Shown one piece after another: positions 45,346-55,428 of a stretch of DNA of 64,000 nucleotides; position 1 is the stretch's first letter; each line of letters opens with the position of its first letter. The DNA comes from Cercospora beticola (Eukaryota > Ascomycota > Dothideomycetes > Mycosphaerellales > Mycosphaerellaceae), in NCBI RefSeq assembly GCF_033473495.1, contig NC_088941.1, positions 1,798,001-1,862,000 on the forward strand, read 5' to 3'. The notes below the pieces were generated by a model, which saw only the letters and a program-made list of their open reading frames with translations, was not told the origin of the DNA and ran no database searches. The translations under genes and the position numbers were made by a program.

Positions 45346-46750
45346 ATGCAGTCCTCAACCTTCCTCTACGCCATTGTGGCCGCCACCACAGTTGTGCTGG
45401 CGAATCCAGTCCAATCCCCAAATGCACAACCGGCTCCGACGCTTGATGTGAGGGAAATCAAGACGTCGCACGAGAAGCATCAGCGATCTGCCGGCCATCA
45501 CTCCGCCGCGAGCGTGCCACACTCTCCGACTGCGAGCTCTCCATTGATACCACGCCCCACTAGTCCTGAGACTCCTGACATAGTCTCGGGCGTTGAGTAC
45601 AAAGATCTCAATGACGCCGCACAAACAGCCATAGCAACGAACTGTAATGCTATGGGCTGGATCACCTTGAGTGTGTGCTACGACAATTCTGTGGTAAGGA
45701 CAAGTGCAACAGCTCCCACAAAATGAACCCCGCCGGTCAGCTAATCTTAATGACTTGTAGTACGCCTGCGAGATGCACAACCAACTCCTCTTGACCTGCT
45801 CCGCATCCGTGCCGTGCAGATCTCGTTTCTTTCGAGGCGCTGAAGGCGATTCAAAATCCCACAAGATGGCAGGATGCTTTCCTCAACACGCCAAGAGGGG
45901 CTCGAGCGACAGCGAGTTTCCCCAGCGCCTTTCTCCGGACGGAGTGGCTGCAGGAGTCTTCCCGAAGCGCGGCGTTGTGGCTACCATGACGACGCTCTGC
46001 GAACGAAGGGTCGAGCACACTGAGCAAATCTGTCTGGGAAACAACATCGTGGGTGAGACTTCTATATTGCGACGTCATCTGCTAACAAGAGTCCAAGTAT
46101 GATTGTGTTGCCCAGATCCACGTACAGCATTGCGGTAGTAGCGCTGGGAAGAGCCTCTGCCGCGAGCACAAGCGAGGAGACGCATACTCGTCGAATGGAG
46201 TCGGAGTCGATGACCCCTGGTGTATAGACGCGGACGGATCATTCGTGCCTCCAAATGGACTCGATGACCATCCAAGACAAGACATGCGTCGCGACGATAA
46301 AGCTTGTGAACCGTGGCCGTCCCAGTCACCAGTCAACATTACTACGCCTGAGCAGATCCGAGGTGGATTGGATGGCTACTGCTACAGCGAGCCAGAGCAA
46401 CGTTTTCTCAACGAAACTTGCGCTGGCAAAGAGCCTGGAAAGCCTATGAAGTCCATTTGTGTCGGTGGCTGGACCGAAGACAAAGTCCCCATGGCGGCGA
46501 TAGTGAGTACTTACATCACGGACCAGAATTGAAAGGCACGCTGCTAACATTTGTGAACCAGCACAACTGTACCTCCATGATCGCTCCGACGACTTGCGGC
46601 ATCACGCCTGGCGACATGGCAATGGCTGGCCCCATAGCACTCTGCGAACAGCAAACCGACCCTGAGCCACAGGCGAAGTGCATTCACGCGAATGAGCTTC
46701 GAAACAGGATCAAGGGATCGAATTCGACAGAGACAGCCAAGCCTACTTGA
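45346..46750 (+). CDS. Cysteine-rich secreted protein with exon-aligned repeat modules, 409 aa
   Basis: Four exons (45346-45693, 45761-46048, 46098-46502, 46562-46750) join in phase 0. A signal peptide (hydrophobic residues 5-19, cleavage probably after LA) is followed by a Pro/Ser/His-rich linker. Exons 2, 3 and 4 each begin with an aromatic or His residue, one residue and Cys, then a second Cys 8-9 residues on: YACEMHNQLLLTC, YDCVAQIHVQHC and HNCTSMIAPTTC. Exons 1-3 end shortly after another conserved Cys (SVCYDNSV, QICLGNNI, SICVGGW). The protein therefore looks like tandem cysteine modules bounded by introns. I do not recognise the family. Exon 2 uses a GTGGGT donor to keep frame. A secreted surface or host-facing protein is likely, but its function is unknown. 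Confidence 0.7.
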
Positions 46751-47248
46751 GCGATTGAAAGTCCAGTATTGAAAGAGTGAGGCGATCTGGCGTGCAATGT
46801 CAGTCAGAGAGACCGAGTGGATTTCTCACTCGAGATAATGATCGGTTCCTGAAGCCTTCAGTATAATGTGAGAGACAAAATGATTTTTGAGCGAAATACA
46901 TAGGGAAGGAAGGCAAGTCGGAATGACCGACTGATGTTTGACAAAAGCGGCTGCCTTGGGACATGCAGCAAAGCGATGAGCAGGGAATATTTCACTTAAA
47001 GAATGGCTTCAATGGAGCCTTGTAGCTTCAAAATTACCATCAAGTATCTCTCATCTCATCTCTTGGGACACATTTGAAACCACCACTCACCTCGCTGCAT
47101 CAAAATTTGACGTATCTGGTCGACCCGGTAGGACCTCGGCATCTCGGAAGCATGCTTCACCTCGAACATCTATATGCAGTTGTTGCATACCATACTCTCT
47201 TCACTCCTCGCCCAAGATTCCCACAAACCCTCTTCACTATAATTCAAA
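46751..47248. other. Intergenic region upstream of the enoyl-CoA isomerase/hydratase gene
   Basis: These 498 bp lie between two plus-strand genes. A TATAAT-like element (CACTATAATTC at about 47236) lies about 10 bp before the start codon, too close to be a normal TATA box. No gene is supported. Confidence 0.5.
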
Positions 47249-48366
47249 ATGTCTTCCGGCCAACCAGCTCCCACAAAGCTCCCTCAGCACTATTCATCCC
47301 TCCCCTACACCGAAATCCGCATCTCTCACCACCCCTCAACCTCACCCGAGCCAACACCAGTTCTAATATGTACCTTATATCGACCAAACAACAACAATGC
47401 CTTCACAGACATCATGACCGATGAGCTCGAACATTTCTTCGGAATCGCAAGTATCGACGATCGTGTCAAATGTATTGTTTTGACAGGACATGGCAAGATA
47501 TTTTGTGCTGGACAGGATTTGAGGCAGGGTTTCAAGTTGCAAGGGAATGGGAAGAATGAGACTGATAAGACGCATCGTGATGGGTAAGATTTTCTTCTTT
47601 TCTTTTTCTCTGTTCTTGTTATCGCTTCCGTTGGCATTGAAGGCTTGTTGTCCACATGATTATGAATTGTAGCAAGAATCGCTGTTCAGTGTCGCATCGA
47701 TGCTATGGTTTAGCTCATTTGCTGATTTGTGATAGTGGTGGCCGCGTATCTCTCGCGATACACAATTGCACTAAGCCGACGATCGCAGCAATCAACGGGC
47801 ATGCTGTTGGTGTTGGCATCACCATGACTTTGGCATGCGTGATGCGAGTCGTCTGGTCCAAATCGAAGATTGGATTCGTCTTCTCGCAACGTGGTGTGGT
47901 AATGGAGGGATGTTCATCATTCTTCCTGCCTCGTCTTATCGGCCATGCTCGGACACTTCAGCTCGTGACCACTGGGGCTACAATCCCGGCCACGGCCAAA
48001 CAACTTGATGGACTCTTTGCGGAAGTACTCGATCGACAGGAGGATGTACTTCCCAAAGCATTGGAGATGGCAGAGGGCATCGCATCGAATACGTCTACGG
48101 TCAGCACTTTTATGATCCGAGAAATGCTGTATCGGGGAGTCGATAGTGCAGAGGCAGCGCATCTATTGGAATCCCGAATCATGGGCCATATGAGAGGAAG
48201 TGTGGATAATGACGAGGCTGTTGCTGCATTCCTGGAGAAGAGGAAAGCTGTCTTTACTGCGACTGTGCAAAAAGACTCTCCTCCAGTCCACCCTTGGTTT
48301 AGTCCTGTGAATACGAAGAACCCGGCAGTGGCAGATCCGCTGACAGCAGGCAAGCCAAGGCTGTAG
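47249..48366 (+). CDS. Enoyl-CoA hydratase/isomerase family protein, probably peroxisomal
   Basis: Exons 47249-47583 and 47736-48366 give 321 residues of the crotonase fold. Blocks include LTGHGKIFCAGQDLRQG (first oxyanion-hole loop), KPTIAAINGHAVGVGITM (second oxyanion-hole loop) and FSQRGVVMEGCSSFFLPRLIG, where the Glu matches the position of the catalytic Glu of delta3-delta2-enoyl-CoA isomerases. The C-terminus is Pro-Arg-Leu, which fits a peroxisomal targeting signal type 1. A role in peroxisomal beta-oxidation of unsaturated fatty acids is therefore likely. The intron (152 nt) is longer than most here; the join restores the HRDGGGRVSLAIHNC block, confirming the splice sites. Confidence 0.85.
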
Positions 48367-48510
48367 CGTTGGAGGCAATGTCGGATTGGGTCGACAGAAA
48401 CGACCGCGCTTCTTTGGAAATAGTCCATGTGGGCCAGACTTTCCACAGCTCGTAACTTCGTGCGAAAGTGTCGCATATGCTTGTCTTCGCCGCTCTGCGC
48501 TTTTGTCCCC

Positions 48511-49427
48511 TCAGTCGCCAGTTGCGCGCCACTTGTTCTCGTCTTCCCTTTCAACACCAGCTTCTGCCGCAGTTCGCGTTCTGCCTGCACCCTCGCCAAG
48601 TGGTGCTTGGACACCTTCGGTAGTCGCGCCTTCTTGATCTTCACTTTCTCCTCCAATGAACGTCACGCCTTCTGGCATTCGAAAGTTCCCGTCAGCGTCC
48701 ATGAACTGATCCATATTCTCACTCGTAATCCATCCCGTAGCTCCTGGCGCCGTCTCATCGAAGACGGGCTCCCCATCCTCGCCTTCCTCTCCAGGCATTG
48801 GAGGATCAGGGTTCAGTTCCTGGCAATCTGCGATTGCTTTGTACAGGGCCGTGGTCGCGTCATTGTCTGATGTTGTGCCGTTGGTGCCATTAGAGCTACC
48901 CGCAGTTGCTTGAGCATCCGATGCGCCGTGTTGTACCCCAGTAGCAAATATTTTCAATTGGAAGTACTCGATGTCGTCGTCGGCGGTATCTGCATCAGAC
49001 AGGTTAAGCTCGAGGAGGACTGCATCGCCGTCGATAGCCGTGATGGTGATGGCGGGATAGGTAAAGCGGCAGCCGCCATTTGAGTTGGTTGAGTGTAAGA
49101 TCAAGTGTCTGTGTGCATGAATCAGCATTGCGCGCAAAGTGGTTGCGGTATGGTTGCGACTCACTTTGATGTCACCCACACGTCGACATCTGCGAGGCGA
49201 ACATTGCCCTCTTGTGCTACATCATCGTTGACGGTCTCCGCTAGGTTCTTGAGCGGTTGGTGCTTTTGGTGCGAGGCGAGCGGCAGAGTGATATGTGTGT
49301 TCGGTGCATGGAGGTGAAGCACCGGCGGACCATCGAAGAAGGTGCCGGGAGTCTGTTCTTGATGCTGGGACAGTGGCGTGAACTTGTCGACGGCGGGGAC
49401 GAAGTCCAATGCTTCCAGTGCTGCCAT
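48511..49427 (-). CDS. pICln-like (voldacs domain) methylosome/volume-regulation protein
   Basis: Two exons (49427-49165 and 49108-48511) encode 286 residues. The N-terminal half has the PH-like fold pattern of pICln: a GTFFDGPPVLHL block, an LADVDVWVTS strand, then after the intron HLILHS, FTYPAITI and the acidic DADTADDDIEYFQL. The C-terminal half is acidic and low-complexity, with MPGEEGEDGEPVFDE and WITSENMDQF. pICln proteins chaperone Sm proteins with the PRMT5 methylosome; the old chloride-channel label comes from volume-regulation studies. The fungal protein is longer than animal pICln (about 237). The assignment rests on overall pattern, so confidence is moderate. Confidence 0.75.
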
Positions 49428-50112
49428 GGTGGGGATTACTTTTCAGCACTGCCCGCTCCAATGGCGCAGACTGATCTCGACGATGGAGAGCAGCACGCTC
49501 TAAAAACAATGTCGGGAAAACGTTCAAGCGGGACCGAACTGGAGCAGGAACGACCGCTTGGCATCCAACTCCACGCGACAACACCCTCTCTCGTTGCTTC
49601 CCTCCTACTGACTGTCCACGCCAGTCTTCACTACTACTAGCGCTTTCGATTGATGCCGCGTCGTGAAATGAGCAATACAACACGTGGTCAGCCACGCCTA
49701 TCGGCCCTTCGCCCGACTTCATTATTGCATCAGGAGATGCGGCTGTGTCCGAGGCGACGGCTCCAAAACTTCTCGCCATGGCTGATGTCGTTCCAATCAG
49801 AGCAATGCCCCGACTCGAGACAGGCAACGCACGAGAAGTGACTTGTCACTCTGTGGCTGCTTTCTTGCTTTCGGCTCGCCTCTCTGGCCCCTTATGGACT
49901 GGTCGCCTGCTTTGGGTCGTCGTGGCGCTGGCTGCGACCTTAGGTGAACTCAATTGACGAACTCAGGCGGCCAGGCCCAAGCGTTTCTAGACTTCTCCTC
50001 TTTATTGCCTAGACGGTATTGGTGCTGAATGCTGTGATGGTATCTATAGTACACAGGGCGCGCTGATCAACACATCGTCCTTGTCGCGACCACCTGACGA
50101 TACTCAACAAGC
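49428..50112. other. Divergent promoter region
   Basis: This lies between the pICln-like gene and the Thr-rich secreted protein gene. A minus-strand frame (49222-49827) overlaps exon 1 of the pICln gene and lacks family resemblance. No gene is supported. Confidence 0.5.
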
Positions 50113-51333
50113 ATGTACTCGCAACTTGTGCTCGTTTTGCTAACGTGCCTCGCTGGGGACAGCTACGGTGCTGCTGCGTACGGCAAACAAGCCGTGTGCA
50201 AGAGCAACCCCTATGCGGGCTATGCATCACTTTCCAACTACGGCCCTGCCGTCCATTACTGCGAAGGCAAATACCCCAAGTGTACTGTCTACACTACAGT
50301 GAAGAAGACTGTGACAGTCACATCGACCAAGGGAGGCTACGGTTATGGCTACAAGCAGAGTCGAGATGCTGAGCCCGACGCTGCAGCGGACGCAGCTCCT
50401 CATCAAGGCTATGGCTACAGCAATGCCTATTCGAAGTCATGGGACAAGCTGCGCAAGAACAAGAACCAGCTACACACCTTTTGCTCTTGCTTGGGATATC
50501 CACAGACCAAAACTCGGACTTTGACTTATACCAAGACCGTGTGTATTCCGAAACAGTCCACGACCAGTAGCTCCACGAGGGCCACTCAAACTACTTCTTC
50601 ATCATCGACGACAACTTCTAGCAGGACAACTACAACGAGCGTAAGACATGGCAAATACTGCCTTACTCCATGATTTGATACTGATCGTTATAGACAACGA
50701 CTACAACTGAGCCTACTACCACCACTACATCAACAACTACAACATCGGTGAGAGCCGATTAATACTCCCCGGTTCTACGATTTGATACTGAGCGTCTTAG
50801 ACAACTACCACAACAACTTCTACTACAGTAAGAGATTATCGGATGCGTTGGACTGCATGAAGCAACACTAAGGAATTTAGACAACGACTACAACTCCACC
50901 TACTACCACGACAACGACAACGTCCACGACTTCTACTACCACAACCACAAGCCCACCCCCAGCTGGCCCAACTCCACGCTGCACTCGGGATCAAGAAGAC
51001 TACTGCTTCGCACAAATCAGGCCCAATACGGGCGGGGAACGATGCTACTGCGACATCCGCTACCTGACCACAGAAGCAATCTGCGGAGGAACGGGCTCCT
51101 GTAGTCCCTTCGCGACACCGGCCGAACCCTATTGCACATCCGACGCAGACTGTATAGAGCTCGGCACTGGCGACTATTGCATCTATAATACCATCGGTCG
51201 CGAAGCCTGTGCTGGTGGCAGTCCGACATATTGCGTAAAGAGAGAAACGTGTAAGCAGGATTTGCCACCGAATCTGAAACGGAGTTTGGAGATTGTGTTT
51301 GAGGAGGCGGCGAGAAGGGAGGTGGAGGGGTGA
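50113..51333 (+). CDS. Thr/Ser-rich secreted protein with cysteine-rich C-terminal domain, 353 aa
   Basis: Four exons (50113-50640, 50694-50747, 50801-50827, 50881-51333) all join in phase 0. The signal peptide (about residues 1-20) is followed by a Tyr/Gly-rich section with a few cysteines, then a Thr-rich spacer (runs of TTTT and TTS) encoded by the end of exon 1, the two tiny exons 2 and 3 and the start of exon 4. The C-terminal part has about a dozen cysteines (RCYCDIRY, GSCSPF, YCTSDADC, YCIYN, TYCVKRETC). The spacer should be heavily O-glycosylated, as in cell-wall or adhesive proteins. Exon 2 and the start of exon 4 are near copies, and introns 1 and 2 are similar to each other, showing a duplicated exon-intron unit. 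Family unknown. Confidence 0.72.
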
Positions 51334-51739
51334 TGATGAGGAGCGTTGTAGTTTTCGGAGATTGCGTTCAGGATTTTTTTCTTTTTGTGCAGACTTCAGG
51401 GGTTGTTTGTTATCGTTGAGACTGGCACAGACTGGTCATTTTCTTCCTTTCGTCTTCTTCTTCTGTCGATCGCCGGCCACGAGACAGTGCTCTAAGCTCG
51501 CTGATATAATGCGTAAGCTGTTTGTAGAATGTTATGGACTGACTTCCTGAATCGTGGGTCCGATTACCAAGAGCGAGATTTATGCCAAAGATCTTACAGA
51601 GCAATGTTTATAGAGTCTCGTTGTATCCAAGAACACCGAAGAATTTAGTATACACAGAGAATCTTTCTATCGATCTGATCTGCTTTCTTGCAATGTGAAA
51701 AACAATTCCACTGAATGTCCTTCAGAACAAAAGTTTCGA
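51334..51739. other. Convergent intergenic region
   Basis: These are the 3' ends of the Thr-rich protein and lyase genes. T-rich tracts (about 51374-51390) fit untranslated region. Nothing else seen. Confidence 0.5.
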
Positions 51740-54517
51740 CTAAAAGCTCGCTGGCAAGAACCCAGGAATATAAGCCAAATTGGTCATAGCCGCCAATCCA
51801 TAATTCGATGCATCATTCGTCGACAACCACGGGACCTCATCAACAGGTGCCAAAACTGCACTTCCATTGATTCTCGTCGTTGCCCAAGTATCGGTCGTGT
51901 TCAACCCATCAGCTTCAAACTCGCTCCAAGCACGCTGCGCCCAGGTCTCGTTGCCAGTACGGTAGTATCCGTAAGCCAAGAGACGCGAGTGGTCTTGTCG
52001 GAGCGTGGCTGTTCGAGTCCAATTGCCCCCATATCGAGCTTGTTGTTCGGCGGCTGGAGCGCGGTAGTAATAGCAGTAGTCCAACCAGACTTGCTCGAAG
52101 CCTTCAGGAAGTTCGTCACCGTAGTGCTCGATGAGTTCGGCAACGACTTCGCCTAGACCGAAAGCAGCTGACAAGTGCGATACTGCTACGACACCTTCGT
52201 TGTCAGGATCGGTAGGTGGTGGGTCAAGAGTTCCATCAGTGCTGTTGTAGAGACCAGAGCCTGTTACGAAACCATTCTTCAAGCTAACGATGCCGTTAAT
52301 GGTATTCGTCAACTTGAGCTTGGCTTCTTCCGCACGAGGACCCTGACGCTCCCATTCGAGAAGCCAGGACGCTGCCAGTCCTGACCAATCTGTTCCGAGA
52401 CCGATCGTGGCGCGGTTACCAGGTGCCGGGACCCAGCCGTCTGTTCGGACTTTGCGGTTAGGGTCGAGAGTCTCGTATGTCTTGTCAGTGTCCAGGGTCT
52501 CTTCAACCAACTCTCCCACACGCTCATCACCTCCAGAAACGAAGTAGAAGATTTTGCGGTATTGTGCTGTAGAGATACGGGCTTGCTTGGCGGAGTCGCC
52601 CCAGTGTTGGACACCGTGACGCGTTCCGAGACCTTTCCACTGACCGATGTGGTAGACATCGACCTCGCCAGTGTGGCGGGTGAGAGCTTCGGCAAAGCGA
52701 TAGACATCCTCACGTCCAGTGCGAAGGAAGTAGGGCCAGAAGAAGAGATCAGGCGAGAGCTCACTGTTGTCCCACGCGTACCCACCGATATCGTAGCGCC
52801 ACTGGTGGCGATCGACATCATATGTGTGCATGATATCGCCAAAGTCAAATAGACCGTACCATCTGCGTTGCTCGACCTCTGTTTGGTAGAAGGTAGCAAG
52901 GAAGTCAAGGTTGCTCTCGATGCGAGCAGCGAGGGCGCTCGAGGTGTTGGTCGAAGGAGGCGCCCACCAGGTTCCAGCAGCTTTGGTCGAGTGGATGTAT
53001 TCTGGCTCAGTGAAGAGGACTGGTGGGTTGTTGGCGTGCGTTACAAGAGCTGACAGACGATCGCGAGGAGGAGTCGCCTCAAAAGCATGAATGTAGAACT
53101 CGTTGGTTCGGGCGATGCCATATGGAGTGTCGAAGCCGTCTTCCCAATCCTCGTAAGTAATTTCGAGAGCATCGAGCTGATCTGCATAAGTCTCCTGGCC
53201 CAATCCGTCGTGGTAGGGTCTGAGATCAAGAGGTTGAGCTTCAGGGCTGTAGATCCAGACGGTGACTTCACCAACATCAGTAGCAGCATTACGAATGTCC
53301 AGACCTGTGGGGTACTTCTTCCAGAAGTCACGAAGAGAAACTGCGAGACCTCCTTGTGTAGCACCTCCAAGATAAGCCAAGCCACCAGAACGTGTAGAGC
53401 CAGGAATGTTCAGCCAGCTCTGCCCAGCCTGGGTCCTCTTCTTCAATGTGAAGCCATCGGGTGACAACTGTGTCAAGCTGTAGTCGTTCCAGTTGGGGAT
53501 CCAACCACGTCGCGTAGCATTACCGACGCGAGGATCCCAGGTATCCGGGGTCGGAGTCTCGTCGCCTTCGTATTGTGCTGTGCGAACGTTTTGTCCTGGA
53601 TCTCTTCGCAATCCAGTGATGCCTTTGACGGCTTCGTTCAAGAGACCGCCGTCGACACCAGCAATGCGAACATGGCGATTGTAAAGCTCCTCTTCGGCAA
53701 GTGGCACGTCAAATCGAAGACCGATGCCAGAGATGAAGTCAGTTGATGAGTCGCCATCGAAGACCAAAGTGTGCACGATTCGAATGGCATCGGAGTTCGC
53801 GTACAAATAGAAGCGCAAGATGAAAGGAAGCCAATCAATATGGTCCGCCCCACTGGTGAGAGTGTGGGTGCCTCGAACAGTGACAAGTGCACGTGCCTGG
53901 TTGTCCCTGCTGGTAGTGACATTATCAACCTTGCTCTCGAAGTTAGAGTAGCCAATCGACGAGTTGGTCCTGTCTTCAGCATTATCCGCAACGCCAGATT
54001 GTGAGTGAAGGACTAGTCTACCATTCTGCCCGACGACCTTGCCACGCGCAGTCTCAATCTTCTCGACAATTACGCTGCCACTTTTGGGGAAGCTGGCTGA
54101 GATCTTGCCGGTGTCGATTGTGACTGAGCCATCAGAATCAGTGAGTGCGATGCCAGCAGACTGGGAAGTCCTTGGAGAGCCCGACGATGCAGTGATTGTG
54201 TATTCGTCTGCGATGTTCTCGGTCTCTGGAATTGCATGCGCAGTCCACTTGAGAGAACCATCGGTCCAGTATGCGGTCGCCCAGGACTGCAAGTCAATGT
54301 CACCTGAGGCCGAGAAGCGTGTACTGTTTGGGAAGTGTTTGCCTCGAGCCCATGGCAGACCAAACGTCGTTCCTGAATGGTATTCGGGCGTAGAGCCAAT
54401 CCATCGCACTTGGACACTTTCGGAGGAGCTGTTTGTGTAAGATTGAGCTGTGACTGAGCCCAGAAGCCCAGCCACTGCTGCTAGAGGAGAGAAAACACGA
54501 GGCATGCTTGAGATCAT
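51740..54517 (-). CDS. Secreted PL26-like exo-rhamnogalacturonan lyase (PcRGLX/YetA type)
   Basis: This is an intronless 925-codon frame. A signal peptide precedes the mature protein; the start is either the ATG at 54517 or the one at 54505, which leaves a cleaner short signal ending VTAQS. The mature part begins with the VQVRWIGSTPEYHSGTTFGL type block, then a beta-rich central region and a large (alpha/alpha)-barrel-like C-terminal half with Trp/Tyr/His-rich segments such as WYGLFDFGDIMHTYD and VDVYHIGQWKG. This matches fungal proteins often labelled Tat-pathway-signal proteins and the Penicillium lyase PcRGLX of family PL26. Such enzymes release unsaturated galacturonosyl-rhamnose from rhamnogalacturonan I of pectin. 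Family identity is from memory of the pattern, without alignment. Confidence 0.75.
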   Translation of the reverse strand: MISSMPRVFSPLAAVAGLLGSVTAQSYTNSSSESVQVRWIGSTPEYHSGTTFGLPWARGKHFPNSTRFSASGDIDLQSWATAYWTDGSLKWTAHAIPETENIADEYTITASSGSPRTSQSAGIALTDSDGSVTIDTGKISASFPKSGSVIVEKIETARGKVVGQNGRLVLHSQSGVADNAEDRTNSSIGYSNFESKVDNVTTSRDNQARALVTVRGTHTLTSGADHIDWLPFILRFYLYANSDAIRIVHTLVFDGDSSTDFISGIGLRFDVPLAEEELYNRHVRIAGVDGGLLNEAVKGITGLRRDPGQNVRTAQYEGDETPTPDTWDPRVGNATRRGWIPNWNDYSLTQLSPDGFTLKKRTQAGQSWLNIPGSTRSGGLAYLGGATQGGLAVSLRDFWKKYPTGLDIRNAATDVGEVTVWIYSPEAQPLDLRPYHDGLGQETYADQLDALEITYEDWEDGFDTPYGIARTNEFYIHAFEATPPRDRLSALVTHANNPPVLFTEPEYIHSTKAAGTWWAPPSTNTSSALAARIESNLDFLATFYQTEVEQRRWYGLFDFGDIMHTYDVDRHQWRYDIGGYAWDNSELSPDLFFWPYFLRTGREDVYRFAEALTRHTGEVDVYHIGQWKGLGTRHGVQHWGDSAKQARISTAQYRKIFYFVSGGDERVGELVEETLDTDKTYETLDPNRKVRTDGWVPAPGNRATIGLGTDWSGLAASWLLEWERQGPRAEEAKLKLTNTINGIVSLKNGFVTGSGLYNSTDGTLDPPPTDPDNEGVVAVSHLSAAFGLGEVVAELIEHYGDELPEGFEQVWLDYCYYYRAPAAEQQARYGGNWTRTATLRQDHSRLLAYGYYRTGNETWAQRAWSEFEADGLNTTDTWATTRINGSAVLAPVDEVPWLSTNDASNYGLAAMTNLAYIPGFLPASF

Positions 54518-55428
54518 TCAGAGCAGGATCTGCTCATGCCTGAAGTCAAGAAAAGGGCGAAAGCGAACAACGCAGACCTACATATGGTGTCATTCAACAG
54601 AGACATTGCTTGACCCCCAACGCGAGGCCGCGGCCTGATTCAGGTGTGAAGAACTCAGGCTATACCATGGGAGATTAAATCGCGGAGCAGCAGTATAGTA
54701 CCTGCCAGGAACGCGAGGGATTTGATCTCGCATATGCGGGATGGTCATGCAGCCAAGAGTGGCTAAGGAGGATTCGTTGCCTATGCCGGTAGTGATGCTC
54801 TCGTATCGGCGCATGATACAGCGAAGCGAGTGCACTGCTCGGTGCATTGGCGGCGGGCGTGAGGTGTATGTCGTGCGGAGACATGGACATGAGATCATCT
54901 TGTGCATGCACAACGGCTTGTGTAATTTTCGCGCGAATGGTGAGTCTCGCCATATGGAAGACTCGGATGCATGTTGGTGGAGGTGGAAGGACGAAGAAGG
55001 AAGTTGTCTTGTGGAGGATGTTGTAACGGCGGGACTTGGCAGCGGAGGCGGACATGGCCGTCGTGCACGTTTCCCCCTCGACGCAACAACCATACCTGCG
55101 CACTCACAGTCCTCAACCTGTTCAGCAGCCGTTCGACTGATCAGGCTGTGCCGCTGAAGACAGCTGAGTTGGCTTGCGTATTCCTCGTAGATGAGCTCTG
55201 CGTGTCAGGAAGGCTCGCGAAAGTGGTAAGGGCGGCCTCTCCATTTCACTTCTTTTTCTACGCCAACCGACAAGGCGGCGTGATTTGAGAGACGGCAGTG
55301 TGGTGGCACAGTCTGAGAGGACGTGACTCACAGCGTTGCTCCAACACGCTCGCTCGCTGGGCGCCTAACTTCTACTTCAGCTCCTTCGAAGGACCGACGC
55401 GCCCGAACTGCCAGACACATCGCTCAGC
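54518..55428. other. Divergent promoter region
   Basis: These 911 bp lie between the lyase and the F-box-like gene. Overlapping frames of 60-167 codons on both strands show no family resemblance or splice logic. No gene is supported. Confidence 0.5.

Noticed and set aside
47958..48656. 232-codon minus-strand frame under the enoyl-CoA gene and pICln 3' end
   Set aside because: Mostly antisense to the crotonase exon 2; its Lys-rich start is antisense or frame-shifted reading of neighbouring DNA.
49222..49827. 201-codon minus-strand frame in the pICln promoter
   Set aside because: Overlaps pICln exon 1 in another frame; no domain, no splice partner.
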